Below, piece after piece: positions 1-8,493 of a stretch of 64,000 bases of DNA. Within the stretch, counting starts at the first letter, position 1. The number at the start of each line of letters is the position of its first letter. Source of the DNA: Vibrio maerlii (lineage in GTDB: Bacteria > Pseudomonadota > Gammaproteobacteria > Enterobacterales > Vibrionaceae); the NCBI RefSeq assembly GCF_003415655.1, contig NZ_QRHC01000009.1, positions 124,001 to 188,000 on the forward strand. Reading direction: 5' to 3'. The notes beneath the pieces were generated by a model. That model was not told the DNA's origin. It saw only the letters and a program-made list of their open reading frames with translations, and did not search any database. Both the position numbers and the translations under genes were made by a program.

Positions 1-456
1 TTTGATTTCGTTACTCATTAGACGCATGATTTGTTGTCTAAGCTTAGGCATTTTTCCCGAAAGGTCATCTAGAATGTCATAAGGGATCTCACAAACCATC
101 GATGTTTCAAGTGCTTGTGCAAAGCTTGGGTGTGCATCGCCCGTAATCGCATCAAAACCTACAAGATCGCCTGCTAGGTGGAATGCAGTGATCTGCTCAT
201 CACCTTGCTCTGTAATTGTGTAGCTTTTAATAGTGCCTGAACGAATCGCGTACAAAGACTTCAGTTCATCACCTGCTTTGAATAGCTCTTGGCCTTTTTG
301 GATCGGCTTTTTACGCTCGATGATCTCATCAAGCTGATCAAGTTCAGATTCATTTAGAGTGAACGGAATACATAGCTGACTGATACTACAATCCTGACAA
401 TGAATTGCACAGCCGCCAGATTGAATTCTCTTTGTTGCAGGTTTTTCAGAAATCAT
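1..456 (-). CDS. fnr: Fnr, oxygen-sensing CRP/FNR-family regulator (3' end beyond window)
   Basis: This is the first 152 codons of the global anaerobic regulator; the rest lies off the left edge. Translation from the ATG at 454-456 starts [16 protein letters not shown]. It shows the [4Fe-4S] ligand pattern C16, C20, C23, C29 with the same numbering as E. coli Fnr, followed by the cyclic-nucleotide-like beta-barrel (residues about 30-150). The DNA-binding helix-turn-helix would be in the missing part. The family dimerises and binds TTGAT-N4-ATCAA when the cluster is intact. A matching box sits 17 bases upstream of the start, so autoregulation is likely. It lies beside the cbb3 oxidase cluster, a usual Fnr target. 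Identification is secure; only completeness is unknown. Confidence 0.95.
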   Translation of the reverse strand, partial: MISEKPATKRIQSGGCAIHCQDCSISQLCIPFTLNESELDQLDEIIERKKPIQKGQELFKAGDELKSLYAIRSGTIKSYTITEQGDEQITAFHLAGDLVGFDAITGDAHPSFAQALETSMVCEIPYDILDDLSGKMPKLRQQIMRLMSNEIK

Positions 457-472
457 AACTTCGTTTCGCAAA

Positions 473-486
473 TTGACATACATCAA
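473..486. promoter_or_regulatory. FNR box upstream of fnr
   Basis: TTGACATACATCAA matches the FNR consensus TTGAT-N4-ATCAA with one mismatch (TTGAC for TTGAT on this strand). It lies 17 bases upstream of the fnr ATG, so it probably overlaps the promoter, as expected for the autorepression known in E. coli. The match is seen; the function is inferred. Confidence 0.7.
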
Positions 487-559
487 TATTTTAACACCGG
501 TTTACCCAAATGGGTAGCCTATTTAAGCTTGTTCTAAATCAAATGGCGTACTTCGCTCT

Positions 560-1219
560 TTAGAGAACAGCATGCTTGAGTGAGTACAATCCATAGAGCA
601 AAATCGATATTGCGGCGACTTGACGGAAAATCAAGTTATTCTGAAAAGTTTTCAATCGATGTGCACCTTGGCCGATTAAAATCATTGACGGTAGGGTACC
701 AAGACCGAAACAGAGCATGATCAATGCGCCGTTTAATGCGCTACCAGATACAGCAGACCACGACAACATTGAGTAAACCAGACCACAGGGTAACCATCCC
801 CAGATAAGCCCAACTACATAACCACGTTGAAACGAATAAATAGGTAACAACTTATGAGTTAATGGAGAGATGAATCTCCAAAGATGTTTACCAACCGCTT
901 CTACCTTCAATAAGCCGTTCCACCAACGACCAATATAAAGTGCAATCGCAATCAGAAACAAAGCAGCAATAACTCGTAATGCATTGAGGACTTGTGTCGC
1001 TCCACTAAGTGAAACTAAGGTTGCAAACGCACCACCTACTAATGCACCAACGACCATGTAGCTAGTCAGGCGGCCAAAGTTATAGGCAATAGTAATAGGG
1101 AGTTGATGTTGCGTTCGGTTGTTCATCGCAATAAGTGAAGAGATACCGCCGCACATTCCTAAGCAATGACCAGCACCAAGTACACCGATCACTAAGGCTC
1201 CGAGCCAATCGATGTTCAT
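560..1219 (-). CDS. Sulfite exporter TauE/SafE-type (DsbD_2-like) membrane protein
   Basis: A 219-residue integral membrane protein with about six hydrophobic segments. The first helix carries a GHCLGMCGG motif (residues 17-25) and a later helix carries LPCGLVYS (C145). These cysteine-bearing helix motifs are typical of the UreH/DsbD-like family found at the end of cco clusters. Relatives move metal ions or reducing equivalents and are thought to help copper supply or cytochrome c assembly of cbb3 oxidase; the actual substrate is unknown. Its ATG overlaps the ccoS stop by one base (TAATG), so it is translationally coupled to ccoS and belongs to the same minus-strand unit. Family is clear, function is inferred from context. 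Confidence 0.8.
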   Translation of the reverse strand: MNIDWLGALVIGVLGAGHCLGMCGGISSLIAMNNRTQHQLPITIAYNFGRLTSYMVVGALVGGAFATLVSLSGATQVLNALRVIAALFLIAIALYIGRWWNGLLKVEAVGKHLWRFISPLTHKLLPIYSFQRGYVVGLIWGWLPCGLVYSMLSWSAVSGSALNGALIMLCFGLGTLPSMILIGQGAHRLKTFQNNLIFRQVAAISILLYGLYSLKHAVL

Positions 1220-1383
1220 TACTTATCGCTGCTGTTTGGTTTGTCATCTTCATCGAACAAGATGTTCTGACCTTGACGTTCAAGGTCTTCAAATTGTTCA
1301 CTCTTTACTGCCCAAAGGAAAATGGCAACCGCGACACACACCAGCATAATCGCGATAGGGATGAGGATGTATAAACTTTCCAT
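1219..1383 (-). CDS. ccoS: CcoS, cbb3 oxidase maturation protein
   Basis: A 54-residue protein starting MESLYILIPIAIMLVCVAVA. It has one N-terminal transmembrane helix followed by a short acidic cytoplasmic tail (FDEDDKPNSSDK), which is the standard CcoS/FixS shape and size. CcoS is needed for insertion of haem and copper cofactors into the cbb3-type oxidase. It follows ccoI by two bases and overlaps the next gene by one base. Position between ccoI and the TauE-like gene supports the call. Confidence 0.88.
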   Translation of the reverse strand: MESLYILIPIAIMLVCVAVAIFLWAVKSEQFEDLERQGQNILFDEDDKPNSSDK

Positions 1384-1385
1384 AG

Positions 1386-3752
1386 CTATTTATTCTCTTT
1401 AAGTAAACGAAGAGAGTTGGAGACAACAATAATCGAGCTTGCAGACATGCCAACAACAGCGATGTAAGGTGCAACTAAACCCATACAAGCCAATGGCAGG
1501 ATGAGAAGATTATATCCCAAAGACCAAGACAAGTTTTCGCGAATTATCTTACGAGTTCTTACTGCTAATTTACGGGCATTAAGAATTCTATCTAAACGGT
1601 CTGCAAGCAACACCATATCGGCAGATGATTTTGCTACATCGGTGCCACTGCCCATCGCCACGCTCAAATGTGCACCAGCTAACGTTGGAGCATCGTTGAT
1701 ACCGTCACCAATCATTAGAGTTATTTGCGAATCATCCAATGTGTTTAGGAACTCAAGCTTATCTGCTGGCTGTGCTGAGGCAACAACATTTGTGATTCCC
1801 ACTTCTTGAGCGACCGGACGCGCATTGTTTTCTGAGTCACCAGTGAGAAGGGTGACTTCAATGCCTTGCTCTTTGATTGATTGGATAAACTGCTTACTGT
1901 GTTCACGCAATGGGTCATGGTATTTAAATACGGCAACAAGTTCATTATCAAGAGAAAGATAGATTTGATGTGAGCCTTGTTCTTGTTGGCCTAAGACGAA
2001 GTTAGCGCTGCCGATACGTACAGCTTTACTATTCCAAGAACCTTCAAGACCGCTACCGATATTGTTGGTTACTTGCTCAACAGTAATCTCTTCTGAAACA
2101 TGAGGGCGAAATGCACGGGCGATAGGGTGATTAGCATGAGATTCAATACTGGCTGCAAGCGCAAGTACTTGTTGATCTGAATAACCTTGGAATGTTTCGA
2201 CAGATTGAATCTGAATATCACCTTCTGTCAATGTACCCGTTTTATCGATGACTAGGTGATTCACCTTGCATAAAGTCTCGAATACATGACCTTTACGCAA
2301 CAAAATACCCATCGTGCCCATTCTAGAAGTGGCGCACGTTAACGCTGTAGGAGTGGCTAAAGAAAGTGCGCAAGGGCATGTTGCAACCAAAACTGCAAGC
2401 ATGATCCAGAACGCATCGTCAGGCTCGTGTTGATTCCAATAAAACCAAGTTCCCGCGGCAATTACGAGTAATACCGCAACAAAGTAGCGGGCGACTACAT
2501 CGGCTAATTCAGCAATCTTTGGTTTGGAAAGCTGTGCTTCATCTTGTAGGCGAACGATGCTTGATAGCATGGAATCGGCTTTGGTCGATGTTACTTCAAG
2601 ATCGAAGGATTCGTCACCATTAGTGGTTCCAGCATAAACTTTATCCCCAATAGCTTTAACAACATGCACAGACTCACCTGTCAGCATGGATTCATCAACA
2701 TGGATGCGCTTTTGCAGTACAACGCCATCTGCTGGGATATGCTCTCCAGGTAAAACACGAATGCGCTCGCCGATTTTTAAGGATTTGACTGGCTTTTGCT
2801 TGCCGTCAATCGTCGTAGCAATTGCGGGAATGAGCTTCAATAAGTTACCACTTGCCGCTGCAGCTTTACGGCGAGCACGCATCTCGAGGAATCGCCCAAG
2901 CAGCAAGAAGAAGGTAAACATTGAGATCGATTCAAAGAATACTTCACCTTGCTCGGTAACCGTTGCATAAAGACTTGCCACGTAGGCAAATATCAACGCA
3001 ATTGAGACTGGAACATCCATACCCAAAGAGAAGCTCTTCAAACTCCTCCACGCGTTAAAATAAAATGGGAGAGCAGAGTAGAGCAGCACTGGCGTTGCGA
3101 AGATCAGGCTAACCCAGCGGAAGTAGTTTTTAAATTCTGGTTCAAGATCTCCAAATACCTCAAGATAGAGTGCAACCGCCAGCATCATAACTTGCATGGT
3201 TGCCAATCCTGCAATACCTAACCGGTAGAGATACTGTTTCATCGACTTATGATAAATCGCTTCTTGAGTATCTGCTTCAAAGGGTGCGGCTTTATACCCA
3301 AGCTGATGGATCTTTGCTAACAACTCACTCAAACGAGTTTGTTCTTTATCCCATCGCAACTGGGCGCGATTGGTTGTCGTGTTAACGCGAATAGAGTGAA
3401 CACCAGGCTTAGTACTTAGCTGTTTCTCGATAAGCCAGGCACAAGCAGCACAAGAAATGTTCTCCAGCGACAGTGTCACTTCTGATAACTGGTCAGTCTG
3501 CCTGACGAAATCCGATTGAATCTCTTCGTTATCATAATGAATCAACGACTGAAGTTGCTCTGGGACGAGATCAACGCGTTCAGCTGACGCGGTGCGATAT
3601 TGATAATAGGACTCTAGGCCACTGTCCATGATCGTTTGTGCCACCATTTCGCAACCAGGGCAGCACATTTCACGAGTTTCACCAAGAATATCAACTTTAA
3701 AATCAGTGTTTACTGGTACATCTTCACCGCAGTGATAACACTCTAAGCTCAT
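1386..3752 (-). CDS. ccoI: CcoI/FixI, copper-exporting P1B-type ATPase for cbb3 oxidase
   Basis: A 788-residue P-type ATPase that supplies copper for cbb3 oxidase assembly. The N-terminus has a cysteine-rich FixI domain (C5, C8, C30, C31, C34) and a CAAC heavy-metal-associated motif (C101, C104). The core carries the membrane metal motif ATCPCALS, the phosphorylation motif DKTGT and the hinge GDGINDAP. The reading frame is open further upstream, but I place the start at the ATG at 3750-3752 (MSLECYHCG): it matches the family N-terminus and leaves a two-base gap to ccoH instead of a 66-base overlap. It is transcribed with ccoH and ccoS. Confidence 0.93.
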   Translation of the reverse strand: MSLECYHCGEDVPVNTDFKVDILGETREMCCPGCEMVAQTIMDSGLESYYQYRTASAERVDLVPEQLQSLIHYDNEEIQSDFVRQTDQLSEVTLSLENISCAACAWLIEKQLSTKPGVHSIRVNTTTNRAQLRWDKEQTRLSELLAKIHQLGYKAAPFEADTQEAIYHKSMKQYLYRLGIAGLATMQVMMLAVALYLEVFGDLEPEFKNYFRWVSLIFATPVLLYSALPFYFNAWRSLKSFSLGMDVPVSIALIFAYVASLYATVTEQGEVFFESISMFTFFLLLGRFLEMRARRKAAAASGNLLKLIPAIATTIDGKQKPVKSLKIGERIRVLPGEHIPADGVVLQKRIHVDESMLTGESVHVVKAIGDKVYAGTTNGDESFDLEVTSTKADSMLSSIVRLQDEAQLSKPKIAELADVVARYFVAVLLVIAAGTWFYWNQHEPDDAFWIMLAVLVATCPCALSLATPTALTCATSRMGTMGILLRKGHVFETLCKVNHLVIDKTGTLTEGDIQIQSVETFQGYSDQQVLALAASIESHANHPIARAFRPHVSEEITVEQVTNNIGSGLEGSWNSKAVRIGSANFVLGQQEQGSHQIYLSLDNELVAVFKYHDPLREHSKQFIQSIKEQGIEVTLLTGDSENNARPVAQEVGITNVVASAQPADKLEFLNTLDDSQITLMIGDGINDAPTLAGAHLSVAMGSGTDVAKSSADMVLLADRLDRILNARKLAVRTRKIIRENLSWSLGYNLLILPLACMGLVAPYIAVVGMSASSIIVVSNSLRLLKENK

Positions 3753-3754
3753 AA

Positions 3755-4237
3755 TTAATAGTTCATAAGTGGAGTAGCAAATTCTGTTGGGAAGGTAACA
3801 CGACCTTGTACCAACCATTCCTTGTTATGTGGCTCCAGTTCAACGAACCAAGGGCCTTCGATTGCTGATTCTAACGTTAGACGGTAATTACCTTTAGCAT
3901 CTGCTGTAATCAGTTGAGAGAAGTCTCTGTTAGCTAATGTGCGATGGGTGAAGGTCGCACTTAAGGCCGGGAAATGTGCTAGCTCGCCCTTGTCGAACGC
4001 AATAGTAATAACGTTACTGTCCGCAAACACCTCTGCATTAAGGTTGTTCTCTTTGGCGATATTTACCTTAGATATATCAACATTAATGCCTTTACCTTTT
4101 TTATAGTAATCCTCAGCTACAAGCGATACTGAGTTTTGTGAAAATAGGAACACTGTATAGAGCGTACCAATAACCACAGTCATAGGAAGTGCGATCAGAA
4201 ACCACGGCCAAAACTGCTTATACCAAGGCTTTACCAT
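3755..4237 (-). CDS. ccoH: CcoH/FixH, cbb3 oxidase assembly protein
   Basis: A 160-residue protein with one N-terminal transmembrane segment (about residues 9-31) and a periplasmic domain, as in the FixH/CcoH family. CcoH binds CcoN and CcoP during assembly of the oxidase. The motif SLVAEDYYKKGKGIN after the helix is typical of the family. It lies directly upstream of ccoI. No ccoG (rdxA/fixG) gene lies between ccoP and ccoH here, although many bacteria have one there. The hairpin at 4281-4309 separates it from ccoP. Confidence 0.9.
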   Translation of the reverse strand: MVKPWYKQFWPWFLIALPMTVVIGTLYTVFLFSQNSVSLVAEDYYKKGKGINVDISKVNIAKENNLNAEVFADSNVITIAFDKGELAHFPALSATFTHRTLANRDFSQLITADAKGNYRLTLESAIEGPWFVELEPHNKEWLVQGRVTFPTEFATPLMNY

Positions 4238-4280
4238 AAAAAAGTTCTCTAAGAAAAAAGATAAGGGATTAAATATTAAG

Positions 4281-4309
4281 GAAAAGACAGCCCCTTGGGT
4301 AGGGGCTGT
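4281..4309 (-). terminator. Terminator after ccoNOQP
   Basis: An eight-base stem ACAGCCCC/GGGGCTGT with a seven-base loop, followed on the minus strand by CTTTTCCTT. It lies just downstream of ccoP and probably separates the structural genes from the assembly genes, perhaps as a partial terminator. Its sequence also contains the KOPS-like octamer at 4297-4304. Confidence 0.6.
4297..4304 (+). other. KOPS-like FtsK-orienting octamer GGGTAGGG
   Basis: GGGTAGGG matches the FtsK loading/orienting sequence GGGNAGGG. It is on the plus strand left of dif, so it points toward dif as KOPS should. An octamer of this kind can occur by chance, and this one overlaps a terminator hairpin, so on its own it is weak evidence. 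Confidence 0.4.
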
Positions 4310-4319
4310 TATTGAAATG

Positions 4320-5294
4320 TTACTTATTATCAGAGTTGCTTAGACTCCAAACATAAGCAGAAACGAGTTGAACTTTGTCTTCGCCTAGAATGTCTTTCCA
4401 AGCCGGCATTACACCAGAACGACCGTTCATTACTGTTTCAGTAACATCTGCGCGAGAATCGCCAAACAGCCATACTCGGTCTGTTAGGTCAGGAGCACCA
4501 ACTGCAGGGTTACCTTTACCATCCGTACCGTGACATGCTGCACACACAACAAAGCGAGCTTTACCGGCTTCGGCTTCACGTGCATTCACACTTCGGCCAG
4601 ATAGGCTTAGTGTGTAGCTTACAACTTCACGAACACCGTCTTCACCCAGCGCATCTTTCCAACCTGGCATTTGGCCAATTCGACCTTCCATAATGGTTCT
4701 CACGATTGCTTCAGGCTCTCCGCCGTATAGCCATGCATCATCAGTTAGGTTAGGGAAACCCTTCTGACCACGAGCATCGGAGCCGTGACATTGTGAACAG
4801 TTCTGAAGGAACAGACGTTGACCAACTTTGATTGCTTCCTCGTCTTCCGCAATTTCAGGAATTGGACGTAGGCTACCATCTTTGTATGCTAAGCGCTGAA
4901 ACGCTTCTCCAAAGTACGCATCAGCGTCATCCAGTTCTTTCGCATATTGGTCAAGTTGTTTCTTTTGCTGTGAAGCTTCAATAGATGCTTTCGACTCAGC
5001 TACAGTGCGCACTGTTTGGTCAGAGCTTTGCCAGCCTAGTAAACCTTTATAGTTACCTAGACCAGGGTAAAGCGCCAAATAGATAGCAGCGAAGATGAAC
5101 GTACCAACGAAAAGGTAAGTCCACCATTTAGGTAGAGGGTTGTTTAATTCACGAATACCATCGTACTCATGACCCATGTCTGCACCTTCCTCGACGCCCA
5201 TTTTATCTTTGGCACACCAAGTTAGAATTACAGCACAGCCCACAAGCGTACCGACAGTAATCACGATTATCCAGAGACTCCAGAATGTAGTCAT
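4320..5294 (-). CDS. ccoP: CcoP, dihaem cytochrome c subunit of cbb3 oxidase
   Basis: A 324-residue subunit with two N-terminal membrane segments (about 5-27 and 57-77) and two periplasmic cytochrome c domains. Haem-binding CXXCH motifs are CSQCH (166-170) and CAACH (250-254). It passes electrons from the bc1 complex or soluble cytochromes to CcoO and CcoN. Its start codon overlaps the ccoQ stop by one base. Length and architecture match the family. Confidence 0.95.
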   Translation of the reverse strand: MTTFWSLWIIVITVGTLVGCAVILTWCAKDKMGVEEGADMGHEYDGIRELNNPLPKWWTYLFVGTFIFAAIYLALYPGLGNYKGLLGWQSSDQTVRTVAESKASIEASQQKKQLDQYAKELDDADAYFGEAFQRLAYKDGSLRPIPEIAEDEEAIKVGQRLFLQNCSQCHGSDARGQKGFPNLTDDAWLYGGEPEAIVRTIMEGRIGQMPGWKDALGEDGVREVVSYTLSLSGRSVNAREAEAGKARFVVCAACHGTDGKGNPAVGAPDLTDRVWLFGDSRADVTETVMNGRSGVMPAWKDILGEDKVQLVSAYVWSLSNSDNK

Positions 5295-5467
5295 TACTTA
5301 GTCACTCCTTGTTCTTTAGAGTCAGGCTGTGGCTCATCAGCGAAGACAAGGTTTGCTGCCTCATCGAAGCGTGCCTTACGTTTTTTACCGTAAGCCCACC
5401 ATACAATGCCAATAAAGCTTACGAATAGCACGATAGTCCAAATACTATGAATTGTACCGATATCCAT
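5294..5467 (-). CDS. ccoQ: CcoQ, small membrane subunit of cbb3 oxidase
   Basis: A 57-residue protein starting MDIGTIHSIWTIVLFVSFIG, with one transmembrane helix, a WWAYGKKRK boundary and an acidic tail. This is the normal CcoQ form; it stabilises the oxidase complex. It lies between ccoO and ccoP, ten bases after ccoO and with a one-base overlap with ccoP, giving the standard N-O-Q-P order. Confidence 0.92.
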   Translation of the reverse strand: MDIGTIHSIWTIVLFVSFIGIVWWAYGKKRKARFDEAANLVFADEPQPDSKEQGVTK

Positions 5468-5477
5468 AATCCACTCC

Positions 5478-6098
5478 TTACTTCATTGCATGACCAAGAG
5501 ATTGTAGATAAGCAATGATGGCATCCATCTCTGTTTTACCTTCAACTTCTTTAGTTGCACCCGCAATTTGTTCATCTGTGTATGGCACACCGAACTGATT
5601 GCGGAAAATTTCAAGTTTCTTCTGTGTTAGTTTGCCATCAAGCTGATTTTTTTCTAACCAAGGGAAACCAGGCATGTTTGATTCAGGAACCAATTCACGT
5701 GGGTCGATAAGGTGAACGCGGTGCCACTCATCAGAGTAACGACCACCAACACGAGCTAGATCCGGACCGGTACGCTTAGAGCCCCATAGGAATGGGTGCT
5801 CCCAAACGCTTTCACCAGCAACAGAATAGTGACCGTAGCGCTCAGTTTCAGAACGGAACGGGCGAATCATCTGACTGTGACAAACGTTACAACCTTCACG
5901 GATGTAGATATCACGACCTTCCATTTCAAGCGGAGAGTAAACACGTAGATTCTCTACCGGTTCTGTCGTCTGCTTTTGGAAGATAAGTGGTGTGATTTCT
6001 ACAAGTGCACCAAGACTGATTGCAAAAACAATCAGGATTGCCAACAAACCAACATTACGTTCGACGATTTCATGGCGATTATTCGAATTAGAGCTCAT
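5478..6098 (-). CDS. ccoO: CcoO, monohaem cytochrome c subunit of cbb3 oxidase
   Basis: A 206-residue subunit with one N-terminal membrane anchor (about 15-38) and a haem motif CNVCH (70-74) inside the conserved block [15 protein letters not shown]. It transfers electrons from CcoP to the catalytic subunit CcoN. It follows ccoN by 12 bases in the same transcript. Confidence 0.96.
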   Translation of the reverse strand: MSSNSNNRHEIVERNVGLLAILIVFAISLGALVEITPLIFQKQTTEPVENLRVYSPLEMEGRDIYIREGCNVCHSQMIRPFRSETERYGHYSVAGESVWEHPFLWGSKRTGPDLARVGGRYSDEWHRVHLIDPRELVPESNMPGFPWLEKNQLDGKLTQKKLEIFRNQFGVPYTDEQIAGATKEVEGKTEMDAIIAYLQSLGHAMK

Positions 6099-6110
6099 TC
6101 TTAAACCTCC

Positions 6111-7538
6111 TTATGCCGGCTGTGGGATAGCTTTAAGGCTATCTTTTGGTGCTGTTACAGTCTTGTACGTGTTGTATGCCATGAAGAACATACCCGCTAG
6201 GAAGATGAAACCACCTAGGAAACGAACAAAGTAGAATGGGTAAGACGCTTGTACAGACTCTACGAAGCTATAAGTCAATGTACCGTCAGAGTTAACTGCG
6301 CGCCACATCAGGCCTTGCATTACACCAGAAATCCACATCGCCACGATGTAAAGAACCGTACCGATAGTTGCTAACCAGAAGTGAACATTGATTAGGCTAA
6401 CTGAGTACATGCGCTCTTGACCAAATAAACGAGGGACTAGGTGGTAAACAGAACCGATAGAAACCATAGCAACCCAACCTAAGGCACCAGAGTGAACGTG
6501 ACCAACAGTCCAGTCAGTGTAGTGAGATAGGGCGTTTACCGTCTTAATTGACATCATAGGGCCTTCGAACGTAGACATACCGTAGAACGATAGAGATACG
6601 ATCAAGAAGCGAAGGATAGGGTCGTAACGTAGTTTATGCCATGCACCTGAAAGCGTCATAATACCGTTAATCATACCACCCCAAGATGGAGCAAACAGTA
6701 CCAGAGACATCACCATACCTAGAGACTGAGTCCAGTCAGGTAGAGCAGTGTAGTGCAAGTGGTGAGGACCCGCCCAGATGTAAAGAGATACTAGAGCCCA
6801 GAAGTGGACAATAGATAAACGGTAAGAGTAAACCGGGCGTTCAGCTTGCTTTGGTACGAAGTAGTACATCATACCTAGGAAACCCGCTGTCAGTAGGAAA
6901 CCTACTGCGTTGTGACCGTACCACCATTGAACCATTGCATCGACAGCACCAGAGTAGATCGAATAAGACTTACCAAGAGATACTGGCACAGCCATGCTGT
7001 TCACGATATGTAGAACCGCAACTGTGATGATGAAGGCACCGAAGAACCAGTTAGCCACATAGATGTGCGACGTTTTACGCTTAATTAGCGTCCCGAAGAA
7101 CACCACTGCGTAAGATACCCAAACTAGGGCAATCGCAATATCAATAGGCCATTCTAGTTCAGCGTACTCTTTACCTGAGGTCATACCCAAAGGCAGAGTT
7201 ATCGCTGCGGCTAAAATAATTGCTTGCCAACCCCAAAAGGTGAAGGCAACGAGAGGGCCACCAAATAGACGTGTTTGACAGGTGCGCTGCACAACATAAT
7301 AAGATGTTGCAAATAGTGCACTTGTACCAAACGCAAAAATTACCGCATTAGTATGCAGGGGACGTAATCGACTATACGTCAGCCACGGCGTATCAAAGTT
7401 TAGCTGTGGCCAAACTAATTGAGCGGCGATCAAAACACCAACAGCCATACCGACAATACCCCAAAGTATGGTAACTAAGGTGAACTGACGAACGACTGTA
7501 TAGTTGTAGTTTTGTTCAAGCTGCTTTTCTTGGCTCAT
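6111..7538 (-). CDS. ccoN: CcoN, catalytic subunit of cbb3-type cytochrome c oxidase
   Basis: The haem-copper oxidase subunit I (475 residues, about 12 membrane helices) reduces oxygen at high affinity under microaerobic conditions. Conserved histidine blocks are visible: [37 protein letters not shown] and [14 protein letters not shown]. Two start codons are possible. I prefer the ATG at 7536-7538 because the GGAAG ribosome site lies at proper spacing from it and almost touches the upstream ATG (7542-7544). It is the first gene of the ccoNOQP unit. Fnr control is expected from the family, but no complete FNR box is visible upstream. Confidence 0.97.
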   Translation of the reverse strand: MSQEKQLEQNYNYTVVRQFTLVTILWGIVGMAVGVLIAAQLVWPQLNFDTPWLTYSRLRPLHTNAVIFAFGTSALFATSYYVVQRTCQTRLFGGPLVAFTFWGWQAIILAAAITLPLGMTSGKEYAELEWPIDIAIALVWVSYAVVFFGTLIKRKTSHIYVANWFFGAFIITVAVLHIVNSMAVPVSLGKSYSIYSGAVDAMVQWWYGHNAVGFLLTAGFLGMMYYFVPKQAERPVYSYRLSIVHFWALVSLYIWAGPHHLHYTALPDWTQSLGMVMSLVLFAPSWGGMINGIMTLSGAWHKLRYDPILRFLIVSLSFYGMSTFEGPMMSIKTVNALSHYTDWTVGHVHSGALGWVAMVSIGSVYHLVPRLFGQERMYSVSLINVHFWLATIGTVLYIVAMWISGVMQGLMWRAVNSDGTLTYSFVESVQASYPFYFVRFLGGFIFLAGMFFMAYNTYKTVTAPKDSLKAIPQPA

Positions 7539-7581
7539 TTGCATGCTTCCAATTTCTAATTAACTACACTTTACTTCCTAA

Positions 7582-7599
7582 TAACGACTCACGTCGTTA
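7582..7599. promoter_or_regulatory. Inverted repeat in ccoN leader
   Basis: TAACGAC-TCAC-GTCGTTA is a perfect 7-base inverted repeat with a four-base spacer, about 44 bases upstream of the ccoN start. It may be a regulator site or an mRNA hairpin. I do not recognise the binding protein. Confidence 0.3.
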
Positions 7600-7797
7600 A
7601 TGCCACCCAACCCTGATAAGATCCCAGATTTTTCAAACTGTTAAATCCTAAGAAGGTTTTAAAAGAAAAAGTGGCATTTTCATGCGACACTATACGTGAA
7701 TTAACAAATCAATGACAGGCTAGTAACCTTACACATGCTCTGGAAATAGACTTTTATTTCAAAATTTTGAAGTTTGTTACATAGGAAAATAGGCAGA

Positions 7798-8151
7798 ATG
7801 GCAGCACAAAAACTTACTCGCGGGCGAATCGTTCAAATATGCATCACAATGGCAGTGTTAATTGCTGCTTTTGTCTTGAGAACAATAGAGTACCGAGATG
7901 TTCAACAGGTAAGTTGTAACCATAATCAAACATGTAAACTCATTTATGGTGGGAATAATATTGAGCTTTCGTTAAACTCAATCGATTTACAGGTTACAAG
8001 TGATAAAAGTGCAACTTTTTCAGTTTATGTTAATGAGCAAAAGCATACGTTAACAGACGGCAAGCTATCGTTAGAGACAACAAGCCGTAACATTGTATTA
8101 AACGACCAATCACTTAATTTCGATATTAACGTGGTGTTTTCTGCACAATAA
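7798..8151 (+). CDS. Conserved hypothetical membrane-anchored protein
   Basis: A 117-residue protein with one N-terminal membrane helix (residues about 11-27) and a predicted extracytoplasmic beta-rich domain containing a close cysteine pair (CNHNQTC). I place the start at the ATG at 7798, preceded by AGGAAAATAGGCAGA, not at the upstream in-frame TTG. It is divergent from ccoN and next to the dif region. No function is recognised. It may relate to respiration only by position. Confidence 0.7.
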   Translation: MAAQKLTRGRIVQICITMAVLIAAFVLRTIEYRDVQQVSCNHNQTCKLIYGGNNIELSLNSIDLQVTSDKSATFSVYVNEQKHTLTDGKLSLETTSRNIVLNDQSLNFDINVVFSAQ

Positions 8152-8186
8152 CTAAAAGAAGAAGAGTTGAATTAGATAGAAAAGAC

Positions 8187-8231
8187 AGCTAGTCGATCAT
8201 ATTCTGTGAAACAAGAATATGTAGATTAGCT
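8187..8231 (+). terminator. Long imperfect hairpin after the 7798 gene
   Basis: The arms AGCTAGTC...CATATTCT and AGAATATG...GATTAGCT pair over about 18 bases around an eight-base loop, followed by ATTTTA. It probably ends the 7798-8151 transcript. The U-tract is weak. Confidence 0.45.
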
Positions 8232-8324
8232 ATTTTATGGTAAATAGCGCTTATGTTAAAAAGAGACGAGTTTATATGGGAATAGTGGATGAGAAGCAAT
8301 GAAATACACGTACATCCACAGTTA

Positions 8325-8352
8325 ATTTAACATAATATACATAATGCGCAGT
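8325..8352 (-). other. dif: dif, XerCD chromosome dimer resolution site
   Basis: Read on the minus strand, the 28 bases are a XerC arm ACTGCGCATTA, a central hexamer TGTATA and a XerD arm TTATGTTAAAT. The XerD arm and the centre equal those of E. coli dif, and the XerC arm differs only in the outer bases and one inner base. XerC and XerD recombine sister chromosomes here, activated by FtsK. It lies in a 342-base gene-free stretch (8152-8493), the usual setting. MatP, matS sites and inward-pointing KOPS nearby support the call. Confidence 0.93.
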
Positions 8353-8493
8353 TAATGGTGCTTTCTGATTAGGTGTAAATCTTGCCGAAAACCAACGAAA
8401 CCCCACCTTAATTCATCCCAATGAATTTCTTTACTCTGCGCACACGAAAAATGGCGACTCTAAATACATCAATCGCCACTGTTTCTTTAAAGG

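Noticed and set aside
7699..7712. FNR box upstream of ccoN
   Set aside because: AATTAACAAATCAA has one perfect half-site, but the other half matches the consensus at only one of five positions.
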